From the NCBI GenBank assembly GCA_025210745.1, contig JAOARC010000041.1, forward strand, positions 50,085 through 114,084: DNA of 64,000 nt, read 5' to 3'. This DNA is from Bacteriovoracaceae bacterium. GTDB lineage: Bacteria > Bdellovibrionota > Bacteriovoracia > Bacteriovoracales > Bacteriovoracaceae. How positions within the stretch are numbered: the first letter of the stretch is position 1; the number at the start of each line of letters is the position of its first letter. The notes beneath the pieces were generated by a model. That model saw only the letters and a program-made list of their open reading frames with translations. It made no database searches and was not told the origin of the DNA. The position numbers and the translations under genes were made by a program. Positions 8,583 through 16,381 of the stretch are shown here, piece by piece.

Positions 8583-10014
8583 AAAAGAAAATCATTCAAA
8601 CAATTTGGGAAAGTTTATATTGGGTCTCGGAATAATATTTGGGCTATTTGGAAAGATGGCCTTCTTTGGGATTAAAAAGGTCAAATCTAATAAGTTAAAT
8701 TGGCGAATGGGATTACTGATAGCGGTTTTAATTGCAATGAATATTTCGCTTCTATCCTTCGATTGGGATAGCTCAGGTTTTCTAATCTGTTCAGTTATCT
8801 ATTCACTGTTCTTTATTGCTCTACAAGTAACTATTTTAGGCATACAAGACTGGATTTCACTTCAAAAGATACAGAATAATCTCAATTTAGCAGGCTTAAA
8901 AAATGTTCTAGGACTAAGGCCAAAAGTCATACGAATTATAAAACTTGATGAATTTAGGACAAAGCTAATAATTACGGCGAAAGGTGTTGGGATTAATCAA
9001 TTTAGTGACAAGAAAGGACAATTAGAAAGCGCCTTTCAGGAAACAATAGAGTTGATTAAGATTTCAAAATGCAAAAAATTTGTCGAAATTACCCTTTGTA
9101 AAAGAGAGCTTCCATCAATGATTCCATATTCAGAAATTACTCAGAAGGTTAATAAAGAATCAAGCTTTGGACTTGGTGAATCTTTAAGTGGAGGATTTCT
9201 TACTCAAGATTTGACAACACTCCCTCATTTATTGATAGGAGGTACAACTGGAGGCGGTAAAAGTGTGTTTTTCAAAAGCACTCTTCTAAGTCTTTTGAAG
9301 ACGACACCCCATGTTCAAATGTATCTAATTGATTTGAAAAAAGGACTTGAAGTAAAAGAATTTGGAACTCTTCCAAATGTTAAAATTGCTAAAAACGAAC
9401 ATGAGGCCATACAAGTCTTACAATCAATTAAAGATGAGATGGATAAGCGGTATATTTATTTGGAAGAAAAGACAAAAAGAAAAACCATTATTCCAAAACT
9501 TGATAAGAAAGATCTTATTGTCATTGGAGTGGATGAAGCCAGCGTTCTTTATGGAAAAACAACGACAAATAAAACTAAAAAGGAGTTAGTCGAAAAAGCC
9601 AGAGAGTTAACAGATGAGTTATCAAAATTAGCAAGGGCGGCTGGGATTCACCTTATAATTGCGACACAAAAGCCCATTAAGGATTCAATTGATACCAAAA
9701 CTCTTGAAAACCTTCCAGGCCGAATGTCTTTTAAAATGTCCACACATGCTGGTTCAAATTCCATGCTTGGAAATGCTAAGGCTTATGCACTGCCAGATAT
9801 AAAAGGCAGGGCTATTTGGAAAGGTGGAAATAAGTTTATTGAAGTTCAGACACCTTATATTTCAGAAAAGGAGCTTGAGGAAGAAATAAGTGGCATTCAA
9901 GAGCTATATGATAGTAAAAAATTTAAAAACTTTGAGCCTCTTATTGAATTAAAACAACCTGACAATGAAAATAAAAAGGCATTTAAGGCAAAAACGACTA
10001 AGGATAATGGATGA
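8575..10014 (+). CDS. FtsK/SpoIIIE-type DNA translocase, probable coupling protein
   Basis: This 479-residue protein has two or three N-terminal transmembrane segments within residues 10-100, then a P-loop motor. The Walker A motif GGTTGGGKS is at about residues 222-230, Walker B 'VIGVDEAS' is near 317-324, and 'IIATQKP' is the sensor-like strand of FtsK/SpoIIIE motors. There is no gamma DNA-reading domain. In actinobacterial and Firmicute ICEs such proteins (TcpA-like) act as coupling proteins that bring DNA to the secretion channel. Its place directly after the VirB10-like gene and before a replication-relaxation gene suggests that role here. Confidence 0.85.
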   Translation: MNKKENHSNNLGKFILGLGIIFGLFGKMAFFGIKKVKSNKLNWRMGLLIAVLIAMNISLLSFDWDSSGFLICSVIYSLFFIALQVTILGIQDWISLQKIQNNLNLAGLKNVLGLRPKVIRIIKLDEFRTKLIITAKGVGINQFSDKKGQLESAFQETIELIKISKCKKFVEITLCKRELPSMIPYSEITQKVNKESSFGLGESLSGGFLTQDLTTLPHLLIGGTTGGGKSVFFKSTLLSLLKTTPHVQMYLIDLKKGLEVKEFGTLPNVKIAKNEHEAIQVLQSIKDEMDKRYIYLEEKTKRKTIIPKLDKKDLIVIGVDEASVLYGKTTTNKTKKELVEKARELTDELSKLARAAGIHLIIATQKPIKDSIDTKTLENLPGRMSFKMSTHAGSNSMLGNAKAYALPDIKGRAIWKGGNKFIEVQTPYISEKELEEEISGIQELYDSKKFKNFEPLIELKQPDNENKKAFKAKTTKDNG

Positions 10015-10760
10015 ATAAGAAAATCATTATCACCCAAAGAGATAGACAGGTTCTCAGAGGTTTATTTGAGCAAAAAGTAATGGATCAAGAAACAGTGAAA
10101 CAAGCTTTCTTTAAAGAAAAAAGCATTAGTGCTTGTGTAAAAAGAATGCAAAAACTTGTTCGTGGAGGCTATGTTAATAAGTCTGGAATACACCAAGATA
10201 AAACTAAAATGAAAATTATCTACAGTTTATCAGTACTTGGGTTGGAAGTAATTCTTAGTCATTTTGATTTAATAAAAGACAAAGCGACTTTCAAAAGTGA
10301 CAGTATCTTACATGATTTGGAACTTTCTAAGCTGAGATATAAGATTAAAAAATATCAGAGTGTGGCCAATTATTTTTCAGAGAATGCCATTAAGAATTTC
10401 TGCTATGGCGTAGATGACAAAAAGTTTGAACCGTATAGGAGGTTAAATTCAGATGCTGTTTTAAACATAGAGGACAATGATACAAGTTTTTTTATTGCAT
10501 TTGAATATGAAAGAAGTATAAAAAGCCAAGAGCGATATATTAAAAAAATTCTTGATTATTATACTGAAAACTCTGTTAATGCTGTCTTTTACGTTTGTCA
10601 AAGTCAGACAATTTTAAATCTGATAAAACGAGTTGATGGTAGTCTATGTAAGGAGTATGGAGAATCCAAAATATACACTTGTTTGCAAGAAGATTTTTAC
10701 AAAGGTATTCCTAAATTGGCGTTTAGAAACTCAGAGAATTACATCTATGAGTTGATGTAA
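10011..10760 (+). CDS. Replication-relaxation family protein
   Basis: This 249-residue protein begins with a winged-helix-like segment (about residues 6-75) containing 'ITQRDRQVLRGLFEQKVMDQ'. An alpha/beta domain follows with 'FKSDSILHDLELSKLRY', 'LNSDAVLNI' and 'FIAFEYERS'. This D...D/E...E arrangement matches the Replic_Relax (PF13814-type) family, often found beside FtsK-type coupling proteins in mobile elements. Its ATG overlaps the TGA of the FtsK-like gene (ATGA). It is a candidate DNA-processing or origin-binding protein for transfer. No biochemical role can be read from the sequence. Confidence 0.7.
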   Translation: MNKKIIITQRDRQVLRGLFEQKVMDQETVKQAFFKEKSISACVKRMQKLVRGGYVNKSGIHQDKTKMKIIYSLSVLGLEVILSHFDLIKDKATFKSDSILHDLELSKLRYKIKKYQSVANYFSENAIKNFCYGVDDKKFEPYRRLNSDAVLNIEDNDTSFFIAFEYERSIKSQERYIKKILDYYTENSVNAVFYVCQSQTILNLIKRVDGSLCKEYGESKIYTCLQEDFYKGIPKLAFRNSENYIYELM

Positions 10761-11064
10761 TGGCATTATTTTAACATTCAATACATATTCATCATTTTGA
10801 ATATCAAATTAGCTTAAACCCTTAAAATCATTAGTCTAAAACATTTTATTGAAAAAGCAGAATAAAAATACGCAACTTTTTAAAATGTTGCTTCATTTAC
10901 CCACTGTTTGGGAAAATAAAGTGCAGTTTAAAAAGCGTATTTTGATTCAAATGCGAAGCAATTTTAAAAGTAATGACTAAGAACTTTTAAAATTAAGAAG
11001 CATTTATTCAAGTCAATTATTCAATGACAATAATGACTAAATTAAACCGTAGGAGGTAAATTAA
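10761..11064. other. ICE intergenic region with palindromes and repeats (candidate oriT or control region)
   Basis: No gene is visible in these 304 bases. The region holds a near-perfect 20-bp palindrome at 10872-10891 (GCAAC..GTTGC ends). It also has a perfect 10-bp inverted repeat, ATTTTAAAAG at 10961-10970 and CTTTTAAAAT at 10984-10993, around the sequence TAATGACTAAGAA. A direct repeat of TAATGACTAA lies at 10971-10980 and 11031-11040. It follows the coupling-protein and replication-relaxation genes. This structure suits an origin of transfer or an operator region, but no known nic site is recognised. Confidence 0.45.
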
Positions 11065-11445
11065 ATGAAGAAAATATTTTTAATACTAACTTTATCAACA
11101 GTAATTGTAAGTTGCTCCACAATATCAAGGTCTAGCTGGACAGGAGCAGGTTTAGGGGCTGTCACAGGAGCAGCACTCGGACATTCTCTTAATAGAGAAA
11201 ATAAAGGAAAAGGCGCACTTGTTGGAGCTGCTCTATCAGGTCTCATTGGAGCTGGAATTGGTTATCTCACACATAAGGGATTAGAAAAGAGAGATGAAAG
11301 AGTTAGAAAAGAAACACTCTTTAACCTTGATAAGTATGATGTTTCTTACCCCTCTGAGTTGCAGCCCACCGAGAGGAAAGGAGGAAGAGAGATTTTTATT
11401 ATTACTGACGATAACGACTTCTTAAAAAGGATCAACAAGCAATAG
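11065..11445 (+). CDS. Glycine-zipper lipoprotein
   Basis: This 126-residue protein has a lipoprotein signal peptide with the lipid-modified cysteine at residue 17 (VIVSC). A glycine-zipper segment (GAGLGAVTGAALG ... GALVGAALSGLIGAGIG) follows between about residues 27 and 66, then a charged C-terminal half. A perfect AGGAGG ribosome site precedes the ATG. Small lipoproteins of this kind serve as VirB7/TraV-like pore stabilisers or as exclusion proteins in conjugative systems. Its position after the transfer genes makes either possible; the sequence does not decide between them. Confidence 0.7.
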   Translation: MKKIFLILTLSTVIVSCSTISRSSWTGAGLGAVTGAALGHSLNRENKGKGALVGAALSGLIGAGIGYLTHKGLEKRDERVRKETLFNLDKYDVSYPSELQPTERKGGREIFIITDDNDFLKRINKQ

Positions 11446-11447
11446 TA

Positions 11448-11771
11448 ATGAGAAAAACTAATACTGGTCGGCGTGTGGCGTTAACAATTGAGGCCACAAA
11501 ATATCTTGAAGAATCGATTAATGAATTAACTCAAAATAAAAAGTATATAAAAGTCACTGAGGCAAAGCTTGTATCTAAGGCTCTAGTTCTTTATTTTCAA
11601 AGATACTTCAAGAAAGATAAAAAAGAGTTAGAAAATATCTTTTTAGACAAGAAGGCTTACTTAAAAGAAATTATTCAAAATTCTCAAAGTGATGAGGAAT
11701 TAATAAATTCAGTAAAAAAATATATTGGTAAGCAGCATAGAAAAAGAGACTCTCAAGTTAATGCTATATAA
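11448..11771 (+). CDS. Small basic ICE protein of unknown function
   Basis: The 107-residue product is helical and lysine-rich. It opens with a short strand-like segment (RRVALTIEATKYLEESI) that could be a ribbon-helix-helix DNA-binding motif, but the match is weak. It starts two bases after the lipoprotein gene, and its end overlaps the methyltransferase start by 11 bases, so the three genes look like one transcript. A DNA-binding accessory role, as for MobC-type or regulatory proteins, is a guess. Confidence 0.55.
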   Translation: MRKTNTGRRVALTIEATKYLEESINELTQNKKYIKVTEAKLVSKALVLYFQRYFKKDKKELENIFLDKKAYLKEIIQNSQSDEELINSVKKYIGKQHRKRDSQVNAI

Positions 11772-12957
11772 CGCAGATTGTTTGGATGTCTTAAAGACAT
11801 TGGAAACAAACTCTATTGATTCAATTGTTTGTGATCCACCTTATGGAATAAATATTATGGATAAAGGATGGGATCAATCTCTTCCTATCAATGAAATCTG
11901 GAAAGAATGTTATAGAGTTCTTAGGCCTGGTGGACATATTTTAGCTTTCTCATCAGCAAGATTATATCACCACCTGGCCATTTCTATGGAGCAAGCTGGT
12001 TTTGATACTTTTAACATGCTTAATTGGATATACAATAGTGGTTTACCAAAAGGAAAAAATCTTTCAAGAGAATTTGATCGAACAAATGATATTCCAAAGC
12101 CTGATGATGCTTTCAGAAAGTATCTTCGAGATGCCATCAAATCGAGTCAGTATAAAATCATAGAGCTTGAAAGTCTCTGTGGAACCTCTGGAATGTTTTC
12201 TCATTATTTGGGAAAAAGTCAGCCTGTTTACCCAAGTAACAAAGTATGGAGCATTTTAAAAGAAGTGCTAGAGCTTGATGAAACATATGATTCATTTTTT
12301 ATTGAACTTGAAAAAAAGAGAAAAGCTTATCGAGCAATCAAAGAAAAACAATTGAATGGTAGTGGTGTCTATGCGACTACGTTTAAAAAGTCTTCTCAGA
12401 TTAAAAACTATATTCCAAAAACTAAAGATGCAAAGCTTTGGGATGGATGGAAATATGGGAAACAAAGTGTAAAACCCTGTATGGAACCAATCTACTTTGG
12501 ACAAAAACCACCTTTAAGACCAGTAACAAAAAATATTAAAAATTATGGAGTTGGAGCCTTAAATATAAAAGGTTGTAAGTCAAAAGGAATCGATGGAAGA
12601 ATTAGAGAGCTTTCAAGTGTAATGATTGATGAGGATATTCAAAGTATTTATCCTAATGAATCAAAATCGCTATCTCTTTTTAAAAATGATAACTTCTATT
12701 TCATTGAAAAACCAAGCAAAGCAGAAAGAACTGGAAATTTTCATCCAACATTAAAACCTGTCTTACTTATGAGAAAACTTGTTCGTTTAGTAACTCCTTC
12801 TAATGGATTATGTCTTGACCCATTTATGGGATCTGGAACGACAGGTGTTGCATGTAGAGAAGAGGAAATTAGGTTTATAGGTATTGAAAAAGAAAGGGAG
12901 TATTTTGAGCTTGCTAAAGGTCGAATTCAAGAATCAGAACAAGGCTTAGCCGCATAA
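11761..12957 (+). CDS. Site-specific DNA methyltransferase (beta-type order)
   Basis: Taking the ATG at 11761 gives 398 residues beginning MLYNADCLDVL, the usual opening of these enzymes; a TTG 36 bases upstream would add only residues unlike the family. The catalytic motif IV DPPYG is at about residues 25-29. The S-adenosylmethionine motif I DPFMGSGTTG is at about 353-362. Motif IV before motif I is the beta-type order, and the region between them would hold the target-recognition domain. DPPY is typical of N6-adenine or N4-cytosine methylation. No restriction endonuclease is nearby, so it probably acts as an orphan enzyme protecting the element during transfer or regulating it. Confidence 0.9.
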   Translation: MLYNADCLDVLKTLETNSIDSIVCDPPYGINIMDKGWDQSLPINEIWKECYRVLRPGGHILAFSSARLYHHLAISMEQAGFDTFNMLNWIYNSGLPKGKNLSREFDRTNDIPKPDDAFRKYLRDAIKSSQYKIIELESLCGTSGMFSHYLGKSQPVYPSNKVWSILKEVLELDETYDSFFIELEKKRKAYRAIKEKQLNGSGVYATTFKKSSQIKNYIPKTKDAKLWDGWKYGKQSVKPCMEPIYFGQKPPLRPVTKNIKNYGVGALNIKGCKSKGIDGRIRELSSVMIDEDIQSIYPNESKSLSLFKNDNFYFIEKPSKAERTGNFHPTLKPVLLMRKLVRLVTPSNGLCLDPFMGSGTTGVACREEEIRFIGIEKEREYFELAKGRIQESEQGLAA

Positions 12958-12978
12958 ATAAGTCAAACTAAATAATAA

Positions 12979-13010
12979 GGGGCTTTGAAGCCTAAAGCCC
13001 CTTAATTTCA
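12979..13010 (+). terminator. Rho-independent terminator after the methyltransferase gene
   Basis: The arms GGGGCTTT (12979-12986) and AAAGCCCC (12994-13001) pair perfectly across a 7-base loop and are followed by TTAATTT. It separates the methyltransferase transcript from the excisionase/integrase pair. Confidence 0.8.
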
Positions 13011-13045
13011 TGTTAAATCAGCACTAAATAACAGAAAAATAGCTT

Positions 13046-13058
13046 CCTCATAATGAGG
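13046..13058. promoter_or_regulatory. Short palindrome upstream of the excisionase-like gene
   Basis: CCTCATAATGAGG is a perfect 13-base palindrome with one central base, 15 bases before the ATG at 13073. It overlaps the region where a leader or operator is expected. It could be an operator for the HTH protein encoded just downstream, or a small hairpin affecting its ribosome site. Confidence 0.4.
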
Positions 13059-13072
13059 TATGGAGTTATATT

Positions 13073-13321
13073 ATGAACAACCTGTTCTTTGACATTAATT
13101 ATAAAGAAAAGAAGATAGCAGACGAGAGTAAGAAGTTAAATCATGAAGAACTTTTTAAGAAGAAAGTGTGGAAGATTAGAGATGTCGCGAGCTTTTTAGA
13201 TTGCTCAATTGGTCATGTTTATAATCTTTCAAGTCGTGATTTAATTCCAAGAAAGAAAAAAGGTAAATGCTTATATTTTGACCCAAGAGAAATTCTTGAA
13301 TGGATTTTTCAAGGAGATTAA
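13073..13321 (+). CDS. Excisionase/AlpA-like helix-turn-helix protein
   Basis: The 82-residue product carries a MerR-type HTH in its C-terminal half: 'KIRDVASFLDCSIGHVYNLS', then 'IPRKKKGKCLYFDPREILEWI'. This is the DNA-binding domain of excisionases and AlpA-like regulators. It sits just before the integrase, with only two bases between its stop and the integrase ATG, and is probably co-translated with it. The likely role is recombination directionality or control of integrase expression. An extra N-terminal segment of about 30 residues is not explained. Confidence 0.8.
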   Translation: MNNLFFDINYKEKKIADESKKLNHEELFKKKVWKIRDVASFLDCSIGHVYNLSSRDLIPRKKKGKCLYFDPREILEWIFQGD

Positions 13322-13323
13322 GT

Positions 13324-14655
13324 ATGAGTGAAAATAAAAAGCGTTACGAGACAATTACATATAAAAATGTAAAAGGAATTAGAAGAGACTCTAGTTCAGG
13401 AAAATTCAGAGTTGAGAAGTATATTAGGGGAGAGAGGTTTAGTGCAACTTTCTCCAATGTTAGAGAAGCAGCTGATTGGAAAAAGAATTTTCACCCTAGC
13501 TTGTCTTTAAAAAGAATTGATAACTCAAAAATAAAGAACAAAGCTAAAGAAAAACTAAAAGAAATTGAAGTAAAGAAAAGAAACTCCATAAAAGTAATAA
13601 ATGGAAATGACCTTGGTTATACTTTTTCTGATGTTTGGGAACTTTATAAAATAAAGCATCTTTCCAAAATTGAAAAATCGTCAAGAGATAAAAGATTAGC
13701 TGATGCATCATCTTTTTATAAAGGACTGATGGATGTCAAAATGATTCATTTTAATGCCGATCTTATTTCAACTCATCTTGAGTTAAAAAAGGAAATTGCT
13801 TTACTAAACCCTAAGTCTAGACGGTTCAATTTTGATAATGACCTTAAAAGCTTAAAGGCTCTTTTAAATTGGTATCGTGAAAAATATGATGACCAATTTT
13901 CAAATCCTATCTTAAAGCGTCATAGAGAAGAAGGCATTATAAGAAAGATTCCCAATAAAAAGAAAAAGTTAAAAAAACATGAGTTACTAGCTTTCTTTGA
14001 TGCTTTAGAGAGTGATTCGTTATTTTGGAGAGATTTTGCGGAAACTCAGTTTTATTTAGCTTCAAGAGTGCAAGAAGTTGCAGGTCTTTTGCTATCTAGT
14101 GTTGATTTCATATCAAAGACCCTAGATATAGAGAATGTTATGGTTTGGGGAGTTGATAAGAAGTTTTCTTATTTAAAGGACTCACCAAAAAACAGTGAAG
14201 ATCGTGAAGCTTCTATTAATGGTAAACTCTTTGAGATTATGCAAAGAAGAAAGATTGAAAGATTTCAAGGCTCTTTTAAGGTATGCCCAGTTACAGGAGT
14301 ATCACTTGATTTAGTTTTTCACATTGAAGGAAAACCGTTAAGTTATCGACAAATTCAGTATCATTACAACAAGGCACTTAAAAAGGCAGGGCTTAGTCAC
14401 AAGTTTAGTTCAACACACATCATGAGGCATACAATGGCCAATATGGTGCGATCTAAACTTGGCCTGGATTCAGCTCAAGCAGTCGGTGGTTGGAAAGATA
14501 GAAGCTTGGTAGAGAATGTTTATACAGAGACACCAAGTCATATTGGATTAGAGGCAAGAGAAAAAATAGAAAATTTTCTTTATGATAATGCGAACGAAAC
14601 GCCGCCAAGAAATCCCGCGCAAAATCGCGGGAAACTTTTAAGGTTGGTAAATTAG
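13324..14655 (+). CDS. Tyrosine recombinase (ICE integrase)
   Basis: The ATG at 13324 follows an AAGGAG ribosome site and gives 443 residues; an ATG 24 bases upstream is less likely. The N-terminal part (about residues 1-60) is a basic arm-binding-type domain and the middle part is a SAM-like core-binding domain. The catalytic residues are visible as R251 (ASRVQEV), H365 and R368 (THIMRH), W390 at the H/W position (GGWKD) and the nucleophile Y400. It lies immediately before tRNA-Glu, the presumed integration target. It should integrate and excise the element. Confidence 0.93.
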   Translation: MSENKKRYETITYKNVKGIRRDSSSGKFRVEKYIRGERFSATFSNVREAADWKKNFHPSLSLKRIDNSKIKNKAKEKLKEIEVKKRNSIKVINGNDLGYTFSDVWELYKIKHLSKIEKSSRDKRLADASSFYKGLMDVKMIHFNADLISTHLELKKEIALLNPKSRRFNFDNDLKSLKALLNWYREKYDDQFSNPILKRHREEGIIRKIPNKKKKLKKHELLAFFDALESDSLFWRDFAETQFYLASRVQEVAGLLLSSVDFISKTLDIENVMVWGVDKKFSYLKDSPKNSEDREASINGKLFEIMQRRKIERFQGSFKVCPVTGVSLDLVFHIEGKPLSYRQIQYHYNKALKKAGLSHKFSSTHIMRHTMANMVRSKLGLDSAQAVGGWKDRSLVENVYTETPSHIGLEAREKIENFLYDNANETPPRNPAQNRGKLLRLVN

Positions 14656-14682
14656 AGATTTCAATCCCGCGAATTCCCGCGC
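14612..14682. repeat. Cluster of CCCGCG motifs at the integrase 3' end
   Basis: CCCGCG occurs at 14614-14619, 14666-14671 and 14676-14681, with its complement CGCGGG at 14626-14631. The flanks are similar (AATCCCGCG twice, AATTCCCGCGC once). The first and inverted copies can form a hairpin across the integrase stop region. GC-rich hexamers are rare in this AT-rich sequence. They lie between the integrase and the presumed attachment site, where recombinase arm-type or accessory-protein sites are expected. Confidence 0.6.
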
Positions 14683-14702
14683 AGACTTTTTTAGGCAAAA
14701 AA

Positions 14703-14736
14703 AAAGCCCTGTAATTTTAATATCTTACAGGGCTTT
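14703..14736. terminator. Bidirectional terminator between integrase and tRNA-Glu
   Basis: The arms AAAGCCCTGTAA (14703-14714) and TTACAGGGCTTT (14725-14736) are perfectly complementary with a 10-base loop. An A-run on the left and a T-run on the right give U-tracts in both directions. It can end the integrase transcript and the tRNA transcript coming from the right. If the element inserted exactly at the tRNA 3' end, this terminator was brought in by the element. Confidence 0.85.
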
Positions 14737-14765
14737 TTATAGTAAATGGTACTCCCAAGGGGATT
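14737..14765. other. Presumed right attachment site at the tRNA-Glu 3' end
   Basis: The tRNA-Glu 3' end faces the integrase, and the tyrosine integrase lies about 90 bases away. This is the standard arrangement for insertion at a tRNA 3' end. The exact core is unknown because the second copy lies outside the window. Confidence 0.5.
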
Positions 14766-14824
14766 CGAACCCCTGTTACCGCCGTGAAAAGGCGATGTCC
14801 TAGACCGGGCTAGACGATGGGAGC
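14747..14824 (-). tRNA. tRNA-Glu (TTC)
   Basis: Read on the minus strand, the gene folds as a full cloverleaf. The acceptor GCTCCCA pairs with TGGGAGT, the anticodon stem is CGCC/GGCG with anticodon TTC, and the T-arm is AGGGG-TTCGAAT-CCCCT. The CCA end is encoded at 14747-14749. The anticodon and T arms closely resemble E. coli tRNA-Glu. It is transcribed after tRNA-Lys from the same upstream promoter. Confidence 0.97.
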
Positions 14825-14855
14825 AAAATTGTTTTCCATCGAAATGGGTTTGAAA

Positions 14856-14932
14856 TGGTGATCTCGCTGTGACTCGAACACAGGACCCTCTCCTTAAAAG
14901 GGAGATGCTCTAACCAACTGAGCTACGAGACC
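14856..14932 (-). tRNA. tRNA-Lys (TTT)
   Basis: On the minus strand, the acceptor GGTCTCG pairs with CGAGATC. The D-arm contains AGCTCAGTTGGTTAGAGC, the anticodon loop is CTTTTAA with anticodon TTT, and the T-loop is GTTCGAGTC. CCA is encoded (14856-14858). A 31-base spacer separates it from tRNA-Glu, so the two form a small operon. Confidence 0.97.
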
Positions 14933-14956
14933 ACTTTTGTTTCAAACGTGATATTG

Positions 14957-14985
14957 AATTTAATGAAAATGAGTAAAGAAGTCAA
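14957..14985 (-). promoter_or_regulatory. Sigma-70-type promoter of the tRNA-Lys/tRNA-Glu operon
   Basis: On the minus strand TTGACT (14985-14980) and TAAATT (14962-14957) are separated by exactly 17 bases. The predicted start of transcription is about 18 bases before the mature tRNA-Lys 5' end. Confidence 0.7.
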
Positions 14986-15097
14986 TAATAAAAAATCAAA
15001 AAAATGCTATTTTATGTAAATAATTCTCATGACTTTAGAGATCTTGCCATATAAAAAAAATTCGTTTAACTTGCCAAGTCGAAGTTAGGAAATATCA

Positions 15098-16381
15098 ATG
15101 CAAAAAAAAGTCGCTTTTCATACATTAGGTTGTAGGTTAAATCTGTCCGAAACAGGCTCTATAGCTGACCAGTTCGTTCAAAATGGGTATAAAGTTGTTA
15201 CATTTGGTGAGGATGCTGATGTGACATTTTTAAATACCTGCACTGTTACCGATGGAGCGGACTCTACATGCCGTAATTTAATAAGAAAGGCTTCCAAATA
15301 TAGCCCCGAAGGAAAAGTTGTTGTTGCTGGTTGCTATGCTCAGATGGAAGCAGATAAGATCAAGCAGATACAAGGAGTAGATCTAATTCTTGGGACTAAT
15401 GAAAAATATAAAGTATTTGATTACTTAAAAGAAGAAGATCAGTTAGAGATAAAAATTGATAATACCAATGAATTTTGGGGGGCAGCGACAACGAAAGCTG
15501 ATTCTCATACCCGTGCCTTTTTAAAAATTCAAGATGGGTGTAATTATATTTGTTCATTTTGTATTATTCCATTTGCAAGAGGAAGAAGTAGAACGATCTC
15601 TATTGAAGATGCTGTTACACAAACAAAAAAACTTGTTGATGATGGATATAAAGAGATTATTTTAACTGGTGTTAATGTTGGAGAGTATGAAAGAACATCT
15701 GGTGAAAAACTATCTGATCTAGTTAAGCAAATTGTTGAAGTAGATGGACTTAAAAGACTGCGTTTATCTTCAGTTGAGCCTAATACAATAACAAGAGATC
15801 TTCTTGAAGTTTTAAAAGCTTCTGGGAAATATCAGGATCACTTTCATATTCCACTTCAAAGTGGGTGCGATAGAGTACTTAAGTCCATGAGAAGAAAATA
15901 TGATACTAAGTTCTATAAAGGTATTATCGATATGGTCTTAGAGTATTTTCCAAATGCTTCTTTTGGAGCTGATATTATTGCTGGTTATCCGGGGGAGACT
16001 AGAGAAGAGTTTTTAGAAACATATGAATTTGTTAAAAACCTTCCAATTACTCATTTTCATGTTTTTCCTTATTCTAAAAGAAAAAATACAACAGCAGCTA
16101 AGATGGATGGACATATTCAAGCAGATGAAAAGAAAAAAAGAGTGAAGGCTCTTATTGCTTTAGGCGAACAAAAACAAGTTCAGTTTGCTAAAGATCTTGT
16201 GGGCAAAAGTGGCAATGTTCTTTTTGAAAAATCTAAAGATGGATATTTTGAAGGATATACATCTCATTATATAAAGGTAAAACTTCAAACAGATGAAAAC
16301 TTGTCTAATCATGTTGTAGAAGTTTCTTTTGATAGAGTCGAGGGAGATAAACTTGTCGCAAGTCGAGTTTTGGAAAAATAA
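15098..16381 (+). CDS. mtaB: MtaB-type tRNA methylthiotransferase (radical SAM)
   Basis: The 427-residue product matches MtaB, which converts t6A37 to ms2t6A37 in tRNAs reading ANN codons. The N-terminal domain begins FHTLGCRLNLSETG, with cysteine ligands near residues 11, 48 (NTCTVT) and 82 (AGCYAQ) for the auxiliary iron-sulfur cluster. The radical-SAM CxxxCxxC motif is C148-C152-C155. 'GADIIAGYPGET' and a C-terminal TRAM-like domain complete the layout. MtaB rather than MiaB is indicated by the HTLGCRLN opening. It is the first core-genome gene after the tRNAs. Confidence 0.92.
   Translation: MQKKVAFHTLGCRLNLSETGSIADQFVQNGYKVVTFGEDADVTFLNTCTVTDGADSTCRNLIRKASKYSPEGKVVVAGCYAQMEADKIKQIQGVDLILGTNEKYKVFDYLKEEDQLEIKIDNTNEFWGAATTKADSHTRAFLKIQDGCNYICSFCIIPFARGRSRTISIEDAVTQTKKLVDDGYKEIILTGVNVGEYERTSGEKLSDLVKQIVEVDGLKRLRLSSVEPNTITRDLLEVLKASGKYQDHFHIPLQSGCDRVLKSMRRKYDTKFYKGIIDMVLEYFPNASFGADIIAGYPGETREEFLETYEFVKNLPITHFHVFPYSKRKNTTAAKMDGHIQADEKKKRVKALIALGEQKQVQFAKDLVGKSGNVLFEKSKDGYFEGYTSHYIKVKLQTDENLSNHVVEVSFDRVEGDKLVASRVLEK

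Larger units (their letters stand above)
1..14746. mobile_element. Integrative conjugative element, right-hand part, ending at tRNA-Glu
   Basis: The stretch combines a type IV secretion operon, an FtsK-type translocase, a replication-relaxation protein, an orphan DNA methyltransferase, an excisionase-like HTH protein and a tyrosine integrase. The integrase is the last gene before the 3' end of a tRNA-Glu gene. Tyrosine-recombinase elements commonly insert at tRNA 3' ends with the integrase next to the junction. The left end is outside the window, so the matching att copy cannot be checked. The right boundary at the tRNA 3' end is inferred; it could instead lie a little to the left, near the terminator at 14703-14736. 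Confidence 0.85.
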
